From: Microscilla marina ATCC 23134
GTDB lineage: Bacteria; Bacteroidota; Bacteroidia; Cytophagales; Microscillaceae
Direction: 5' to 3'
Length of the DNA stretch: 64,000 nt
NCBI RefSeq assembly: GCF_000169175.1
Contig: NZ_AAWS01000040.1
Coordinates: forward strand, 1-64,000
The notes beneath the pieces are model-generated. The model ran no database searches. It saw nothing but the letters and a program-made list of their open reading frames with translations, and was not told the DNA's origin. Position 1 is the stretch's first letter. Every line of letters begins with the position of its first letter. The position numbers were made by a program, and so were the translations under genes. Shown here piece after piece: positions 45,110 through 53,431 of the stretch.

Positions 45110-45772
45110 AATAGTAATGTTGAACAACTGAAAAACTGGTGAATTTTGAAGGGGCTAAAAATCAAGCAACCCCTTACCTACTTAGAAGCTAGAGTACTAG
45201 CCTTATATACTTATAGGCTTTTTTGAATAAATAGGTTCTTTTTTTCGATAAGTAGTTAGCAGCTGATAATGAGTGAGTAGAGTTGTTAGATCAAATTCTT
45301 TTGTTTATTGAGTAAAATTGTTGGGGTAACAAAGGTATAGTTGAAATTGTTGGGGTGGGTAAACATAAAAAAAGCATAGAAAAGAAACTTTTCCATGCTG
45401 TTTGAAAAATGCATTAGCTTAATATTGATGTTGAAGGTGTTGTGCATTGCTAGTTGTTAGAAAATAGATACTGTGCTGAAGGAAATATATATTGTCTATT
45501 CACTTGTAACAATGCCCCTAGAGCAAAAAAATGACAACACGCCTAAAAAAAAATAATTTGAATGATACATCAGGGGTCATTTGCTGGCCAACAATTTGTC
45601 TAAAATCGCTTCTATATTTGTTGTATTGGTATAATAATGACCAAGGGTTGGCATCTAGTGCCTACACAAGCTTGCTGTTGAAAAATACCCTAAAAGTAAT
45701 AAATATGCTCAAAATCAAATACTTTTGTAACTCTCAACGTAAATAAGGTACATCAATTTATTTTTATACTAA
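45110..45772. other. Intergenic region, left part duplicated
   Basis: 663 bp. Positions 45110-45400 repeat the region upstream of duplicate 1 (about 44031-44305), including the hairpin at 45374-45398. From 45400 to 45772 the sequence is AT-rich. A 71-codon frame (45531-45746) is present but its composition is unconvincing. Confidence 0.5.
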
Positions 45773-46297
45773 ATGTTACAAACAAAATCTATAGGGGCGC
45801 TTGTAGTAATGTTGAGCTTCCCCTTTTTACTAACCGCACAAACTAACACCGGACAAGTAACCAACTATGATTATCCCTGGAAAAAACATAAACTTTTGGT
45901 AAGGTTTAACCCTGATTGGAAAGTGAGTAAAATCACCGATGAAAAAATGCTTGCCAACAGTGAAGGTCTTCAACTAGAAGTAGTGCCCTGGAAAAACGGG
46001 GGAGCAAGTACTCAGCTAATTACCAAACAAGCCTTGGTTGCTATGAAAGACTTAGGCAAAAACATTGTACTCAATGAGCAAGATCGAGGCATTAAACGTG
46101 GTTTTGCCCAATACCTTGTATTTACCCAGTTTAAAGGCAAAGAAACCCAATACTTTGTCATTGTAGCCCTCAAAGACGACCGAGGCAGTACCCGACTACT
46201 CGCCAAGTTTCACTGGAAAGGTAACAAGGGAATTTCTGCCAAGATGAAAAAAATATATACCATTGTCGACAGCTTTGAGAAGATTACGAGTAAGTGA
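45773..46297 (+). CDS. Secreted protein of unknown function
   Basis: A 174-residue protein with a signal peptide (SIGALVVMLSFPFLLTAQ). The mature part is a compact mixed alpha/beta domain with no metal-binding or catalytic motif that I recognise. It stands alone between the duplicated unit and a strong terminator. Confidence 0.7.
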   Translation: MLQTKSIGALVVMLSFPFLLTAQTNTGQVTNYDYPWKKHKLLVRFNPDWKVSKITDEKMLANSEGLQLEVVPWKNGGASTQLITKQALVAMKDLGKNIVLNEQDRGIKRGFAQYLVFTQFKGKETQYFVIVALKDDRGSTRLLAKFHWKGNKGISAKMKKIYTIVDSFEKITSK

Positions 46298-46343
46298 TCT
46301 TATTTATGAAAGATCATTAAGTAACCATACTATTTTTGCATAT

Positions 46344-46380
46344 AAAAAAGCCCTTTTCGTTTTCTGAAAAGGGCTTTTTT
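46344..46380. terminator. Strong bidirectional terminator
   Basis: AAAAAAGCCCTTTTC pairs with GAAAAGGGCTTTTTT over 15 bp with a 7-base loop. It ends the secreted protein gene and could also serve the converging SUMF1 gene. Confidence 0.93.
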
Positions 46381-46461
46381 GCTACTTTCACTCAAACATA
46401 TTTTTGACCTAAAGGTCAGATTGTTATATATAATGCGTGATTTTGCCTACCACAACACCAC

Positions 46462-47340
46462 TCACTTCACTTCTGTTTCACGCGTGCTGTGTTTGGCTTT
46501 GTCTACCAGTTTTACCTCACACACACACCTAAACCCTACCCAATTGTCAGGGACAAAGTAGCGTTGCGATTTTCTTATTTTGCAAGCAGCTTTGCGGTGT
46601 CGCCAACTACCCCCTTTGGCAATACCTTTGGTAGCGGTCATTTCTGCTACGTTGCCAATCATCTGATAGATACCCAAACCATTGGGTGCATAACTTTCTA
46701 CTTTTTTAAGCGCAAACAACTTGGTTTTATGGTCACGGTAATTGATCAACGGCGCAGGAGGGTGCATCATTACGGGTTTTTTAGTAGTTATAGCAAACAA
46801 GCGGGTAAGCCCATAAGGATACAATGAAACATCTAACTCTCCAGCAGCAGCTTTTTCCCACTCTTTGATTGTAGGCAAACGGTAGGTAAACTGCCAATAC
46901 AAACCTTGGGGGGCAGGGTTTGCCCGATTGTATACCTGAGAGGCCACTATAGACCTCCACTCGCAAAAACGCAGGGCTTGCTCATAACCGATACCTACTA
47001 CTGGTTGCCAACGATAGGCGGGGTGGTGAAGGCGGTTTACCCCATTGATAACAGTGATGTTGGTATCAGGAGTTTGGGTTTGATAAAAAGCTGGTGTTAA
47101 CCGTTTTTGAGCAACTTCTTTGCGTATAAACTGTAAATATTCTGCCCAATGAATATTGGCCATCTCGGTTTTGTCTATAAACAAGCTATCCTGAAGCCAA
47201 ACAGTATTGGGGGGCACAGGCAATGTTTGGGGTGGGTTTGACTGGGCAGTCGCTTGGCTCAATGTGCTTATAAGCAGCACAAACATGTAGGTAGCACTTG
47301 CTAAAATGTGCTTTTTTTGCTTATTTAATACATTCATCAT
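46462..47340 (-). CDS. SUMF1/formylglycine-generating-like domain protein, secreted
   Basis: About 292 residues from the ATG at 47340 (a second ATG follows directly; a TTG at 47367 is in frame). A signal peptide covers residues about 10-34 (ILASATYMFVLLISTLSQATAQ). The SUMF1/FGE-sulfatase fold is recognised by FIDKTEMANIHWAEYLQF, FTYRLPTIKEWEKAAAGE, NGLGIYQMIGNVAEMTA, KGGSWRHRKAACK and VGFRCVCE. Such domains occur in gliding lipoproteins and nonheme iron enzymes; this copy is exported and small. No lipobox is seen. The partner is unknown. Confidence 0.85.
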   Translation of the reverse strand: MMNVLNKQKKHILASATYMFVLLISTLSQATAQSNPPQTLPVPPNTVWLQDSLFIDKTEMANIHWAEYLQFIRKEVAQKRLTPAFYQTQTPDTNITVINGVNRLHHPAYRWQPVVGIGYEQALRFCEWRSIVASQVYNRANPAPQGLYWQFTYRLPTIKEWEKAAAGELDVSLYPYGLTRLFAITTKKPVMMHPPAPLINYRDHKTKLFALKKVESYAPNGLGIYQMIGNVAEMTATKGIAKGGSWRHRKAACKIRKSQRYFVPDNWVGFRCVCEVKLVDKAKHSTRETEVK

Positions 47341-47421
47341 CAACACTTTATTATAAGTTGGTAACAAAAAATCCCTTGAGGGGAGGTATGACTCATTTAT
47401 TCAAAATACAATAGGTTAACG

Positions 47422-47874
47422 TTGACTAGAAAAGAAGCTTTTACGAAGATATGTAATTTTTGTGCTTACCAAGAACGCGCCCAGCAAGAGGTAAGGGATA
47501 AACTGTATAGTTTTGGGCTTAGCCAAGATGATGTGGAAAACCTGATTTGTGACTTGATAGAAGAAAACTTTATCAATGAAGAACGTTTCGCCAAAATATT
47601 TGCTGGTAGCAAGTTTCGAGTAAAGAAATGGGGCAGGGTGAAAATAAAACAAGCGCTTAAACTAAAGCAAATATCTGATTATTGCATTCGTAGTGGTATG
47701 AAGGAGATAGAAGAAGAAGACTACCAGCAAACCCTGGAAGGTATATTGACAAAAAAATACCCTGGGGTGACCGGAGCCAACGATTACGTTCGTAAGCAAA
47801 AATTAGCGCGCTATGCCATTGCCCGTGGTTTCGAACCAGTGCTGGTATGGAGCAAAATAAAGGAAGTACTTTAG
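47422..47874 (+). CDS. recX: RecX family regulator of RecA
   Basis: A 150-residue RecX made of three-helix repeats: ICNFCAYQERAQQEVRDKL, VENLICDLIEENFINEERFAKIFAGSKF, and KWGRVKIKQALKLKQIS. The start is a TTG at 47422: the open frame reaches back to 47392 with no ATG or GTG, and TTG best matches the usual N terminus. RecX binds RecA filaments and inhibits them. It is not linked to recA (4872), unlike in many proteobacteria. Confidence 0.9.
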   Translation: MTRKEAFTKICNFCAYQERAQQEVRDKLYSFGLSQDDVENLICDLIEENFINEERFAKIFAGSKFRVKKWGRVKIKQALKLKQISDYCIRSGMKEIEEEDYQQTLEGILTKKYPGVTGANDYVRKQKLARYAIARGFEPVLVWSKIKEVL

Positions 47875-47910
47875 CCAATGAATACCATTGCTACTTTGCA
47901 AGCCATCCAA

Positions 47911-48798
47911 CTATTCTTTTTTTATCTGCGCCTGCCCTTCACGTTGTCTATCAGAGCAATTGGTAGCAGTATCCGATTTTTTTATAAAAACCCAATGCCC
48001 ATAAGGGTTGGCAAGTTGCCCTTCGCTCCAAATACCATATAAGCGGTTTTGCGTTTGATTGATCACCAATGTTGCTTTACCAAATTTTTGGGTGCCAGCC
48101 TCGCTCCAGTCAAAACTCAATTGCCTGCCTTTGATCATTCCATTGACTACACTTCCTTTGTTTTGGGGATAACACCCAGTCACTTTACGACCTTTTTGCA
48201 AAAGCGACATAGGGCCTTTAGGGGTTTGCCAGGTGCCAGTGAGGTCTACAGCCGGGGAAGTGTTGGCGTGTACACCCCAGGCTTGTATCTCATTGAAACG
48301 GGTAAAGCGAGGGTGTCCATAGTTTGAGAGTATGGTTATACGTATCCAGCGCGCCTTTACGTTTTGAATGCCCATGAGTCGTATGGGAGAGTTGGCTTCC
48401 AGAATAAGGGTATATTCTATATGAAACCCTCGGTTATGGGCTTCATTTGAAAACTCAATGCGGATCTTTTTTACACTGCGATTGCGTTGCTGTGGAGTAG
48501 CTTGTTCATTGTTAAAACCTATTTGCTTAAGCAAAAAAGCATCTGATAGTTCAAACACAAAACTCTTCAGGCGAGGGGCACCCAAGGGCGATGTCCAACC
48601 ATTTTTGAGGTCTTCATCAATGAGGGCTTCAGGAGTACCTGCGGGCACCCTGGGGGAGTTTGCCTGTCCCAAAGACTGATTGGTAGTGACTACATGGGCA
48701 CCATTACGCAATGCCAAGGCGTTGATAAGGGGGAGTTTTTGAGAAAATAAATGAGGAGAAATGAACAGGCATAAAACAATTAAAACACGCAGCGTCAT
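47911..48798 (-). CDS. Secreted discoidin-like (F5/8 type C-like) protein
   Basis: A 295-residue exported protein (signal peptide about residues 1-19). Residues about 30-175 look like an F5/8 type C (discoidin-like) carbohydrate-binding fold: PEALIDEDLKNGWTSP, then KKIRIEFSNEA, and ARWIRITILSNYGHPRFTRFNEIQAWG. A second, beta-rich domain follows (DLTGTWQTPKGPMSLLQKG, GRQLSFDWSE, LYGIWSE). It may bind cell-surface sugars. Both the domain and the role are inferences from pattern. Confidence 0.75.
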   Translation of the reverse strand: MTLRVLIVLCLFISPHLFSQKLPLINALALRNGAHVVTTNQSLGQANSPRVPAGTPEALIDEDLKNGWTSPLGAPRLKSFVFELSDAFLLKQIGFNNEQATPQQRNRSVKKIRIEFSNEAHNRGFHIEYTLILEANSPIRLMGIQNVKARWIRITILSNYGHPRFTRFNEIQAWGVHANTSPAVDLTGTWQTPKGPMSLLQKGRKVTGCYPQNKGSVVNGMIKGRQLSFDWSEAGTQKFGKATLVINQTQNRLYGIWSEGQLANPYGHWVFIKKSDTATNCSDRQREGQAQIKKE

Positions 48799-49121
48799 AA
48801 AAAATGTGGTATAGGTTTAAGGGAGCATACAAAAAATAAGCTACCCATTTCTAGCGATTTTTTTGTCCAAATACTTCGTTGCATTTTTCGGTCGTAGCGC
48901 TGCTATGTCCTTAAAATGCGCCTAGTCTTTGATCAAAACCATTCACCAAAACTTGGGAGACTATTTATTGCAAACTCCCTAATAAAACGAAGTTCCCGTT
49001 TTTAACGCCAAGAGTCAAGAAATTAGCTATTTTTTGAGCAGTAAAAATAAGAAAAGGGTTCAAATAATGGCACTCCCGCCTTATTTGAACCCCTCGCAAT
49101 CGAGTTGCTTGCTTGTATCCT
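48799..49121. other. Intergenic region with a possible imperfect palindrome
   Basis: 323 bp without a gene. GGGAGCATAC at 48821 and GCAAACTCCC near 48979 could be the ends of an imperfect palindrome similar in size class to the element at 58861, but the match is weak. Confidence 0.3.
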
Positions 49122-49694
49122 TTAGTCCCATCTTATAGGGCTACTACGATATTTTACGTTATATTCAATGGTTACTCTTACAATGGCAGGTACTATAGTT
49201 GCCAAAGGAAATTCTTTTTTCAACTCATCCAATACCTCTGTATATTCAGGAGCATGTACAAAGTCTCCTACTTTTATTCGGTAAGAAGGCTCCTTATACT
49301 CCATGTAAGGCTTTAAATGCGGAAAAAGCTGATAAGAACGTCGACGTACCCGGTAAGCCTCCGATCTGCTGCGTCCCCGGTAGATTTGAATACGGTAACC
49401 GCTGAATTTTTGCTTGCGGTAAAACGTATACTTTTGCTCCGGACCATAATCAATCAATTTTTCTAGCTCACTGGTAATGTCATGGCTTACCAGTTGAGTG
49501 GTGTCGTTAAAGGCAAGTAATTGAAGCGGTTTGCTTGTTCCCTCAAAGGTTTCCTTGTGATAGTCAAATTTAACCATACTTCGGGACAAATTGTCCTTTA
49601 AGTCTTTTTTACTACGAGGGATATATTTGGGTGTACAACTTGCCAAGTACCCCATAACCATCAATAATAAAAGGCTGCGATATTGGTACTTCAT
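49122..49694 (-). CDS. SPOR-domain lipoprotein
   Basis: A 190-residue protein with a lipoprotein signal (MGYLASC, Cys20 lipidated). The C-terminal half has a SPOR-like arrangement: FSGYRIQIYRGRSRSEAYRV, then YRIKVGDFVHAPEYTEVLDELKKEFPLATIVPAIV. SPOR domains bind denuded peptidoglycan at division sites. An unusual stretch of repeated Arg (YRVRRRSYQ) is present. The partner is unknown. Confidence 0.85.
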   Translation of the reverse strand: MKYQYRSLLLLMVMGYLASCTPKYIPRSKKDLKDNLSRSMVKFDYHKETFEGTSKPLQLLAFNDTTQLVSHDITSELEKLIDYGPEQKYTFYRKQKFSGYRIQIYRGRSRSEAYRVRRRSYQLFPHLKPYMEYKEPSYRIKVGDFVHAPEYTEVLDELKKEFPLATIVPAIVRVTIEYNVKYRSSPIRWD

Positions 49695-50081
49695 TGTTGT
49701 GATATTTAGTGAATTTAGTAATCAATTAACTCATAAGTTGCTGCTTAGTTATTGGAATATTGTTTTATATAAAACTATTTTTTTTAACGAATGTGATGGA
49801 TTTAGGTTTTAATATAGAACATTTACCCTGATTGTATAACAAAAACAGTAATTTTACCTATGTGTCTAGTACTAAGTGGTTATTTGTATATTTTCAATAA
49901 ATAGCAGAACAATAAACATACCTGTATATTCGTTTTATCCGACTTTTTCCGGGAAAAAAATAAAAAGAGAGCATTTGCATTGGTAGTAGTACTATTGGCG
50001 ATGGATTAACCTTGTGGAGTATGCCAACACAAGGTAGGTTGTAGTACGGTTGGTGTACTACATGAGGTTGGGGGTGCTTAA
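49695..50081. other. Intergenic region, AT-rich, with two hairpins
   Basis: 387 bp without a gene. Two small hairpins lie at the right end: ACCTTGTG/CACAAGGT (50009-50035) and GTAGTAC/GTACTAC (50041-50061). They lie downstream of the leftward gene ending at 50082 and may mark its termination, though no T run follows. Confidence 0.4.
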
Positions 50082-50630
50082 TTAATAAGCTTGATACACC
50101 AAAAACATCAAGTTAAAATAAATAATCACCAAAGTAGTGATCAGCACCCAAAGCGTTTTGATTTTTACCTGGTTGAGCTGTTGAATAAGGGTTAAGCGTA
50201 AAAATAAGGTGATAAAATCGTAACTGATGGCAGTTGCTGAAATTCCAAAACCGCCTATATAATCACTATTGAAATAATATACCTTGCCAGTGTACAATAG
50301 TAATTCTAGCATGAGTGCACTGATTTGTAAGCGACGCCATTTGGCAAAATAGCCCAGACTTAACAAAGCAATCGCAGTGAGCCCAAAGAATATTTCTTCC
50401 CAAGGTCTGTTTGGGTTATGCGTGATAAAACAATCATCTTGTTCTATGCCATCCAAGTGATAAATAGTGTTTAGTATGGTGAAACCAATGATGGCTCCAT
50501 AGATTATTGGCACCCTATTGAACCTGCTAAATAAGGGGTGGTTTTTGAGTAACCAGGTTCCCAAGCTAAGCAAGACAATCACTGGAAGGAGTGGGGCCAG
50601 GTTCCAGAAAAAATTGATGTAATGACTCAT
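50082..50630 (-). CDS. Multi-pass membrane protein, unknown function
   Basis: A 182-residue protein with five predicted transmembrane helices and a polar loop with a conserved-looking segment (DDCFITHNPNRPWEEIFFG at about 66-84). No family is recognised. It follows a lipoprotein gene at a distance of 9 bp on the same strand, so they are probably co-transcribed. Confidence 0.7.
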   Translation of the reverse strand: MSHYINFFWNLAPLLPVIVLLSLGTWLLKNHPLFSRFNRVPIIYGAIIGFTILNTIYHLDGIEQDDCFITHNPNRPWEEIFFGLTAIALLSLGYFAKWRRLQISALMLELLLYTGKVYYFNSDYIGGFGISATAISYDFITLFLRLTLIQQLNQVKIKTLWVLITTLVIIYFNLMFLVYQAY

Positions 50631-50639
50631 TTCCGATAA

Positions 50640-51257
50640 TTAATTATTCTTTTTTATTTGTATCCGTTTTCTGAGATAAAGCAAGTGTTTGATCATGCCA
50701 GGAGCCAGGTTGGGCGTGCTGGCCAATGTTTCGGTGTATGCTTCTGCCAACACACCCAGCAAAGGTGCTATGCTATGCAAAGGCTGTTGAGGGAGCATAA
50801 ATATGTCTACCCAGGCTTTTTGGGGCGACTCTGCCAGTTTTGGGTTTTTGCCACGATTGAGCAAATGGGCTTGAAACATTTTTTTTATGGCTGTATTGCT
50901 CAGTAGTTCCTTGTGTTGATTGTACACTTTACCTTGGGCATCGGGGTAGAGCTCCAGGCTGGTTCGGTGCAAAGAGGCTGACCACGACAGGGCACTTAAG
51001 GGGATCACGGTGGGGGTTGCTGCGTTGCCAAAACGTTGGTTAGCGAAATCGTAAGGAATAAGTATTACAGTATGCACTTTTAATGAGTTTTTTGCCCAAT
51101 ATGTTTGATTAAATTTATCGAGGGTTGGTACTTTGTCTATAGGTACTGTCAGGATATGGTCGGCAAATTTATTTCGGTCAAACAAGGCGTATTTTTCAGT
51201 GTCTGACAAACAAGCCCATAATCCCAATAAAAATGTGCATACAATGAGTTTTTTCAT
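50640..51257 (-). CDS. Putative lipoprotein, unknown function
   Basis: About 205 residues from the ATG at 51257 (an in-frame TTG at 51266 is less likely). The N-terminal segment KKLIVCTFLLGLWAC has a lipobox-like end, so Cys16 may be lipidated. The rest is a globular mixed domain with no recognised motif. It shares an operon with the membrane protein gene downstream at 50082. Confidence 0.68.
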   Translation of the reverse strand: MKKLIVCTFLLGLWACLSDTEKYALFDRNKFADHILTVPIDKVPTLDKFNQTYWAKNSLKVHTVILIPYDFANQRFGNAATPTVIPLSALSWSASLHRTSLELYPDAQGKVYNQHKELLSNTAIKKMFQAHLLNRGKNPKLAESPQKAWVDIFMLPQQPLHSIAPLLGVLAEAYTETLASTPNLAPGMIKHLLYLRKRIQIKKNN

Positions 51258-51375
51258 AACCTTCAATTTGATTAATCTTAGCGTCTTATGCCCTTGGAGT
51301 AAACAAAGGTAACAACAATCAGCCGGTGATGGACAAAATTCGTTAGTGTTGACTCAAACTAACACCTATTATTTT

Positions 51376-51978
51376 ATGAAAACCAAAACAATTACGACTA
51401 TTATATGCTTATTATGCCTGGCAAATACAGCCTTACTTAAGGCACAAAGCATTCAAGAGAGTGAATATGACTATATTTATCAGATAGAGGTAGCGTTGGT
51501 GAGTAACCAAAAACCGGTAAAAAGTTATTGGAAAAATTATAAAAACCTTCAAGACCTGGGGGAGTTTTTTACTTACATTATTTCGCAAGAGACTCCCGAA
51601 CTACCCACAAAACACCGCATATTGTTAGGTAGGTATGTGGGCAAATCTACGGCTGACCGTATATTGGCAGAAGTAAAAAAAAGAGGTTATAAAGACGCCC
51701 GAATATGGAGTGATGGAGGTTTTCAGCTGGGGCATAGCACTGGTAAAGATGTAAAATATGGGCTACAAATGGGTGCTTTTAAAAGTTTGAACCAGGTAAA
51801 TGTCCAGCAATACCTAAAATACGACAAGGACACCATCTTATATATACAGTACAAAGGAGGGGCATACAAAGTATTTATGGGTTTATATGCTCCTTATAGC
51901 CTTGCTTCTGTAAAAACAGAGATGGTTCCCTGGTATCGCCAAAAGGGGATGAAAGTATTTGTGCAAAAATTCAGGTAG
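51376..51978 (+). CDS. Secreted protein with SPOR-like repeats
   Basis: About 200 residues from the ATG at 51376; an in-frame TTG at 51346 is less likely. A signal peptide (ITTIICLLCLANTALLKAQ) is present. Two parts have the SPOR pattern: YQIEVALVS...HRILLGRYVGKSTADRILAEVKKRG, and YGLQMGAFKSLNQVN...YKVFMGLYAPYSLASVKTEM. This suggests peptidoglycan binding. The match is to the pattern only. Confidence 0.7.
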   Translation: MKTKTITTIICLLCLANTALLKAQSIQESEYDYIYQIEVALVSNQKPVKSYWKNYKNLQDLGEFFTYIISQETPELPTKHRILLGRYVGKSTADRILAEVKKRGYKDARIWSDGGFQLGHSTGKDVKYGLQMGAFKSLNQVNVQQYLKYDKDTILYIQYKGGAYKVFMGLYAPYSLASVKTEMVPWYRQKGMKVFVQKFR

Positions 51979-52048
51979 CTTGGCGTCAGGCAACACCTTT
52001 GGTACACTCACTGAATGGTACGGCACGAAGGGTAGTCATACTGCTTTG

Positions 52049-52519
52049 CTACCCCTCTTCTTCGTCGTCTCCCCGCATTTTGTCCAGCAAATCGTTGAGC
52101 GTAATGGCTTCTTTTTCGCTTAGATTGGCACTTAAGTTTTGGTTGAAGGTAGTCACCAACTTGTTCATTTCTTCAAGTTTTTGGATGCCTTCCCCGGTAA
52201 TCACCACATCTACCCGGCGGCGATCATTGCCACATTCGCTTCTTGCTACCAAGCCTTTTTGTCTGAGTTTTTCTACCAAACGCGATGCGTTCGACATTTT
52301 GTCGAGCATACGTTCAGTAATAGTAAATATGGGTACAGGTTTGGGGTGTTGTCCTCTGAGAATACGCAATACGTTGAATTGCTGTGGGGTGAGTTTGTGC
52401 TCTTTCAGTAGTTTGTTGGTGTTAAAGTTTACCCAGTTGCCCGAATAAATAAGGTTAACTACCAATTTTTGAAATGGATCTTTAAACTTTGCCTGATGAA
52501 TTTCTTTTTCTAGTTTCAT
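52049..52519 (-). CDS. MarR-family transcriptional regulator
   Basis: A 156-residue MarR protein. The winged helix lies at about 40-115: LTPQQFNVLRILRGQHP, ITERMLDKMSNASRLVEKLRQKGLVARSECGNDRRRVDVVIT, with the DRR wing. It lies 121 bp downstream of the yceI-like gene on the same strand. MarR-yceI pairs are common, and the direct repeats at 53282-53324 upstream of yceI are candidate operators. Confidence 0.92.
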   Translation of the reverse strand: MKLEKEIHQAKFKDPFQKLVVNLIYSGNWVNFNTNKLLKEHKLTPQQFNVLRILRGQHPKPVPIFTITERMLDKMSNASRLVEKLRQKGLVARSECGNDRRRVDVVITGEGIQKLEEMNKLVTTFNQNLSANLSEKEAITLNDLLDKMRGDDEEEG

Positions 52520-52640
52520 GTAAAACCAAATTTAAGTGTGACTACGGTAAAAGTTGCTACAACTCTTGTAAAAGACCATAAAGTTAACATATTTTTAGGC
52601 ATACATCAACCCTATGGTCTTTATATTTTTTACATTACCG

Positions 52641-53192
52641 TTAAGCTTCCACTTCTTGCTTTACTTTGGCAAACTGCACACTGGCTATTAGTTTGATGGT
52701 ATCGCCTACTACTACTTTGCCAGCTTCGGTTATGCCGTTCCATTGTAGGCCAAATTCTTTGCGGCTAAGTTTACCTAACAGGGTAAAACCTGATTTAACA
52801 TTGCCATAAAAATCTTCGGCCACTCCGCCATACTCCACGTCCAGGTGTACCTCTTTGGTTACATCACGAATGGTAAGGTTGCCAGTGAGGCGATAATTTT
52901 CGTCGTCTATTTTAGTAAATGAAGTACTTTCAAATGTGAGTTTTGGAAATTTTTCAGCACTAAAAAAATCGTCTGATTTCAAGTGCTCATCACGTTGCTT
53001 ATTATTGGTAACGATGCTGTCTATATCTGCCGAAAAGCTGACTTGGCTATCTGAAAAATCTTCGTTATTTACTACAATTTTTCCGTCAAACTTCTGAAAA
53101 CTTCCTGTAACAGTTGAGATGACAAGGTGTTTTACTTTAAATTGAATTTCTGAGTGCATTGGGTCTATTGCCCAGTTTCCTGTGTTAGCCAT
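52641..53192 (-). CDS. YceI-family lipid-binding protein
   Basis: A 183-residue YceI-like beta-barrel: NWAIDPMHSEIQFKVKHLVI, TGSFQKFDGKIVV, HLKSDDFFSAEKFPKLTFES, LTGNLTIRDVTKEV, LGKLSRKEFGLQWN. The family binds amphiphilic or isoprenoid ligands in the periplasm, but no signal peptide is visible here, so this form may be cytoplasmic. It precedes a MarR gene in the same direction. Confidence 0.94.
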   Translation of the reverse strand: MANTGNWAIDPMHSEIQFKVKHLVISTVTGSFQKFDGKIVVNNEDFSDSQVSFSADIDSIVTNNKQRDEHLKSDDFFSAEKFPKLTFESTSFTKIDDENYRLTGNLTIRDVTKEVHLDVEYGGVAEDFYGNVKSGFTLLGKLSRKEFGLQWNGITEAGKVVVGDTIKLIASVQFAKVKQEVEA

Positions 53193-53281
53193 TGTTATTA
53201 AGTGTTTGAGTGTTTATAAATTCCGGTTGCCCGGTTGTTTTTGATTTCTTGTTGATTAAAAGTATGATACAAATGTAGGTG

Positions 53282-53324
53282 AAAACATTTAATACAAAAA
53301 CATTTAATGTAAAAACATATAAAT
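53282..53324 (-). promoter_or_regulatory. Candidate operator: three direct repeats upstream of yceI
   Basis: AAAACATTTAAT occurs at 53282 and 53297 and as AAAACATATAAA at 53312, exactly 15 bp apart. They lie 90-130 bp upstream of the yceI start and may be bound by the neighbouring MarR protein. This is inference from position only. Confidence 0.4.
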
Positions 53325-53431
53325 ATTTACACTTATTTAACATTTCAGGAGTAAATGATTGAGAGTAAGCCTGAAATTTTAGCTTTCATTTAATTACATT
53401 TAGTCATCTAAAGCAACAATACAATACACTC

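Noticed and set aside
45531-45746. A 71-codon frame
   Set aside because: No signal, domain or credible composition; AT-rich intergenic DNA gives such frames by chance.
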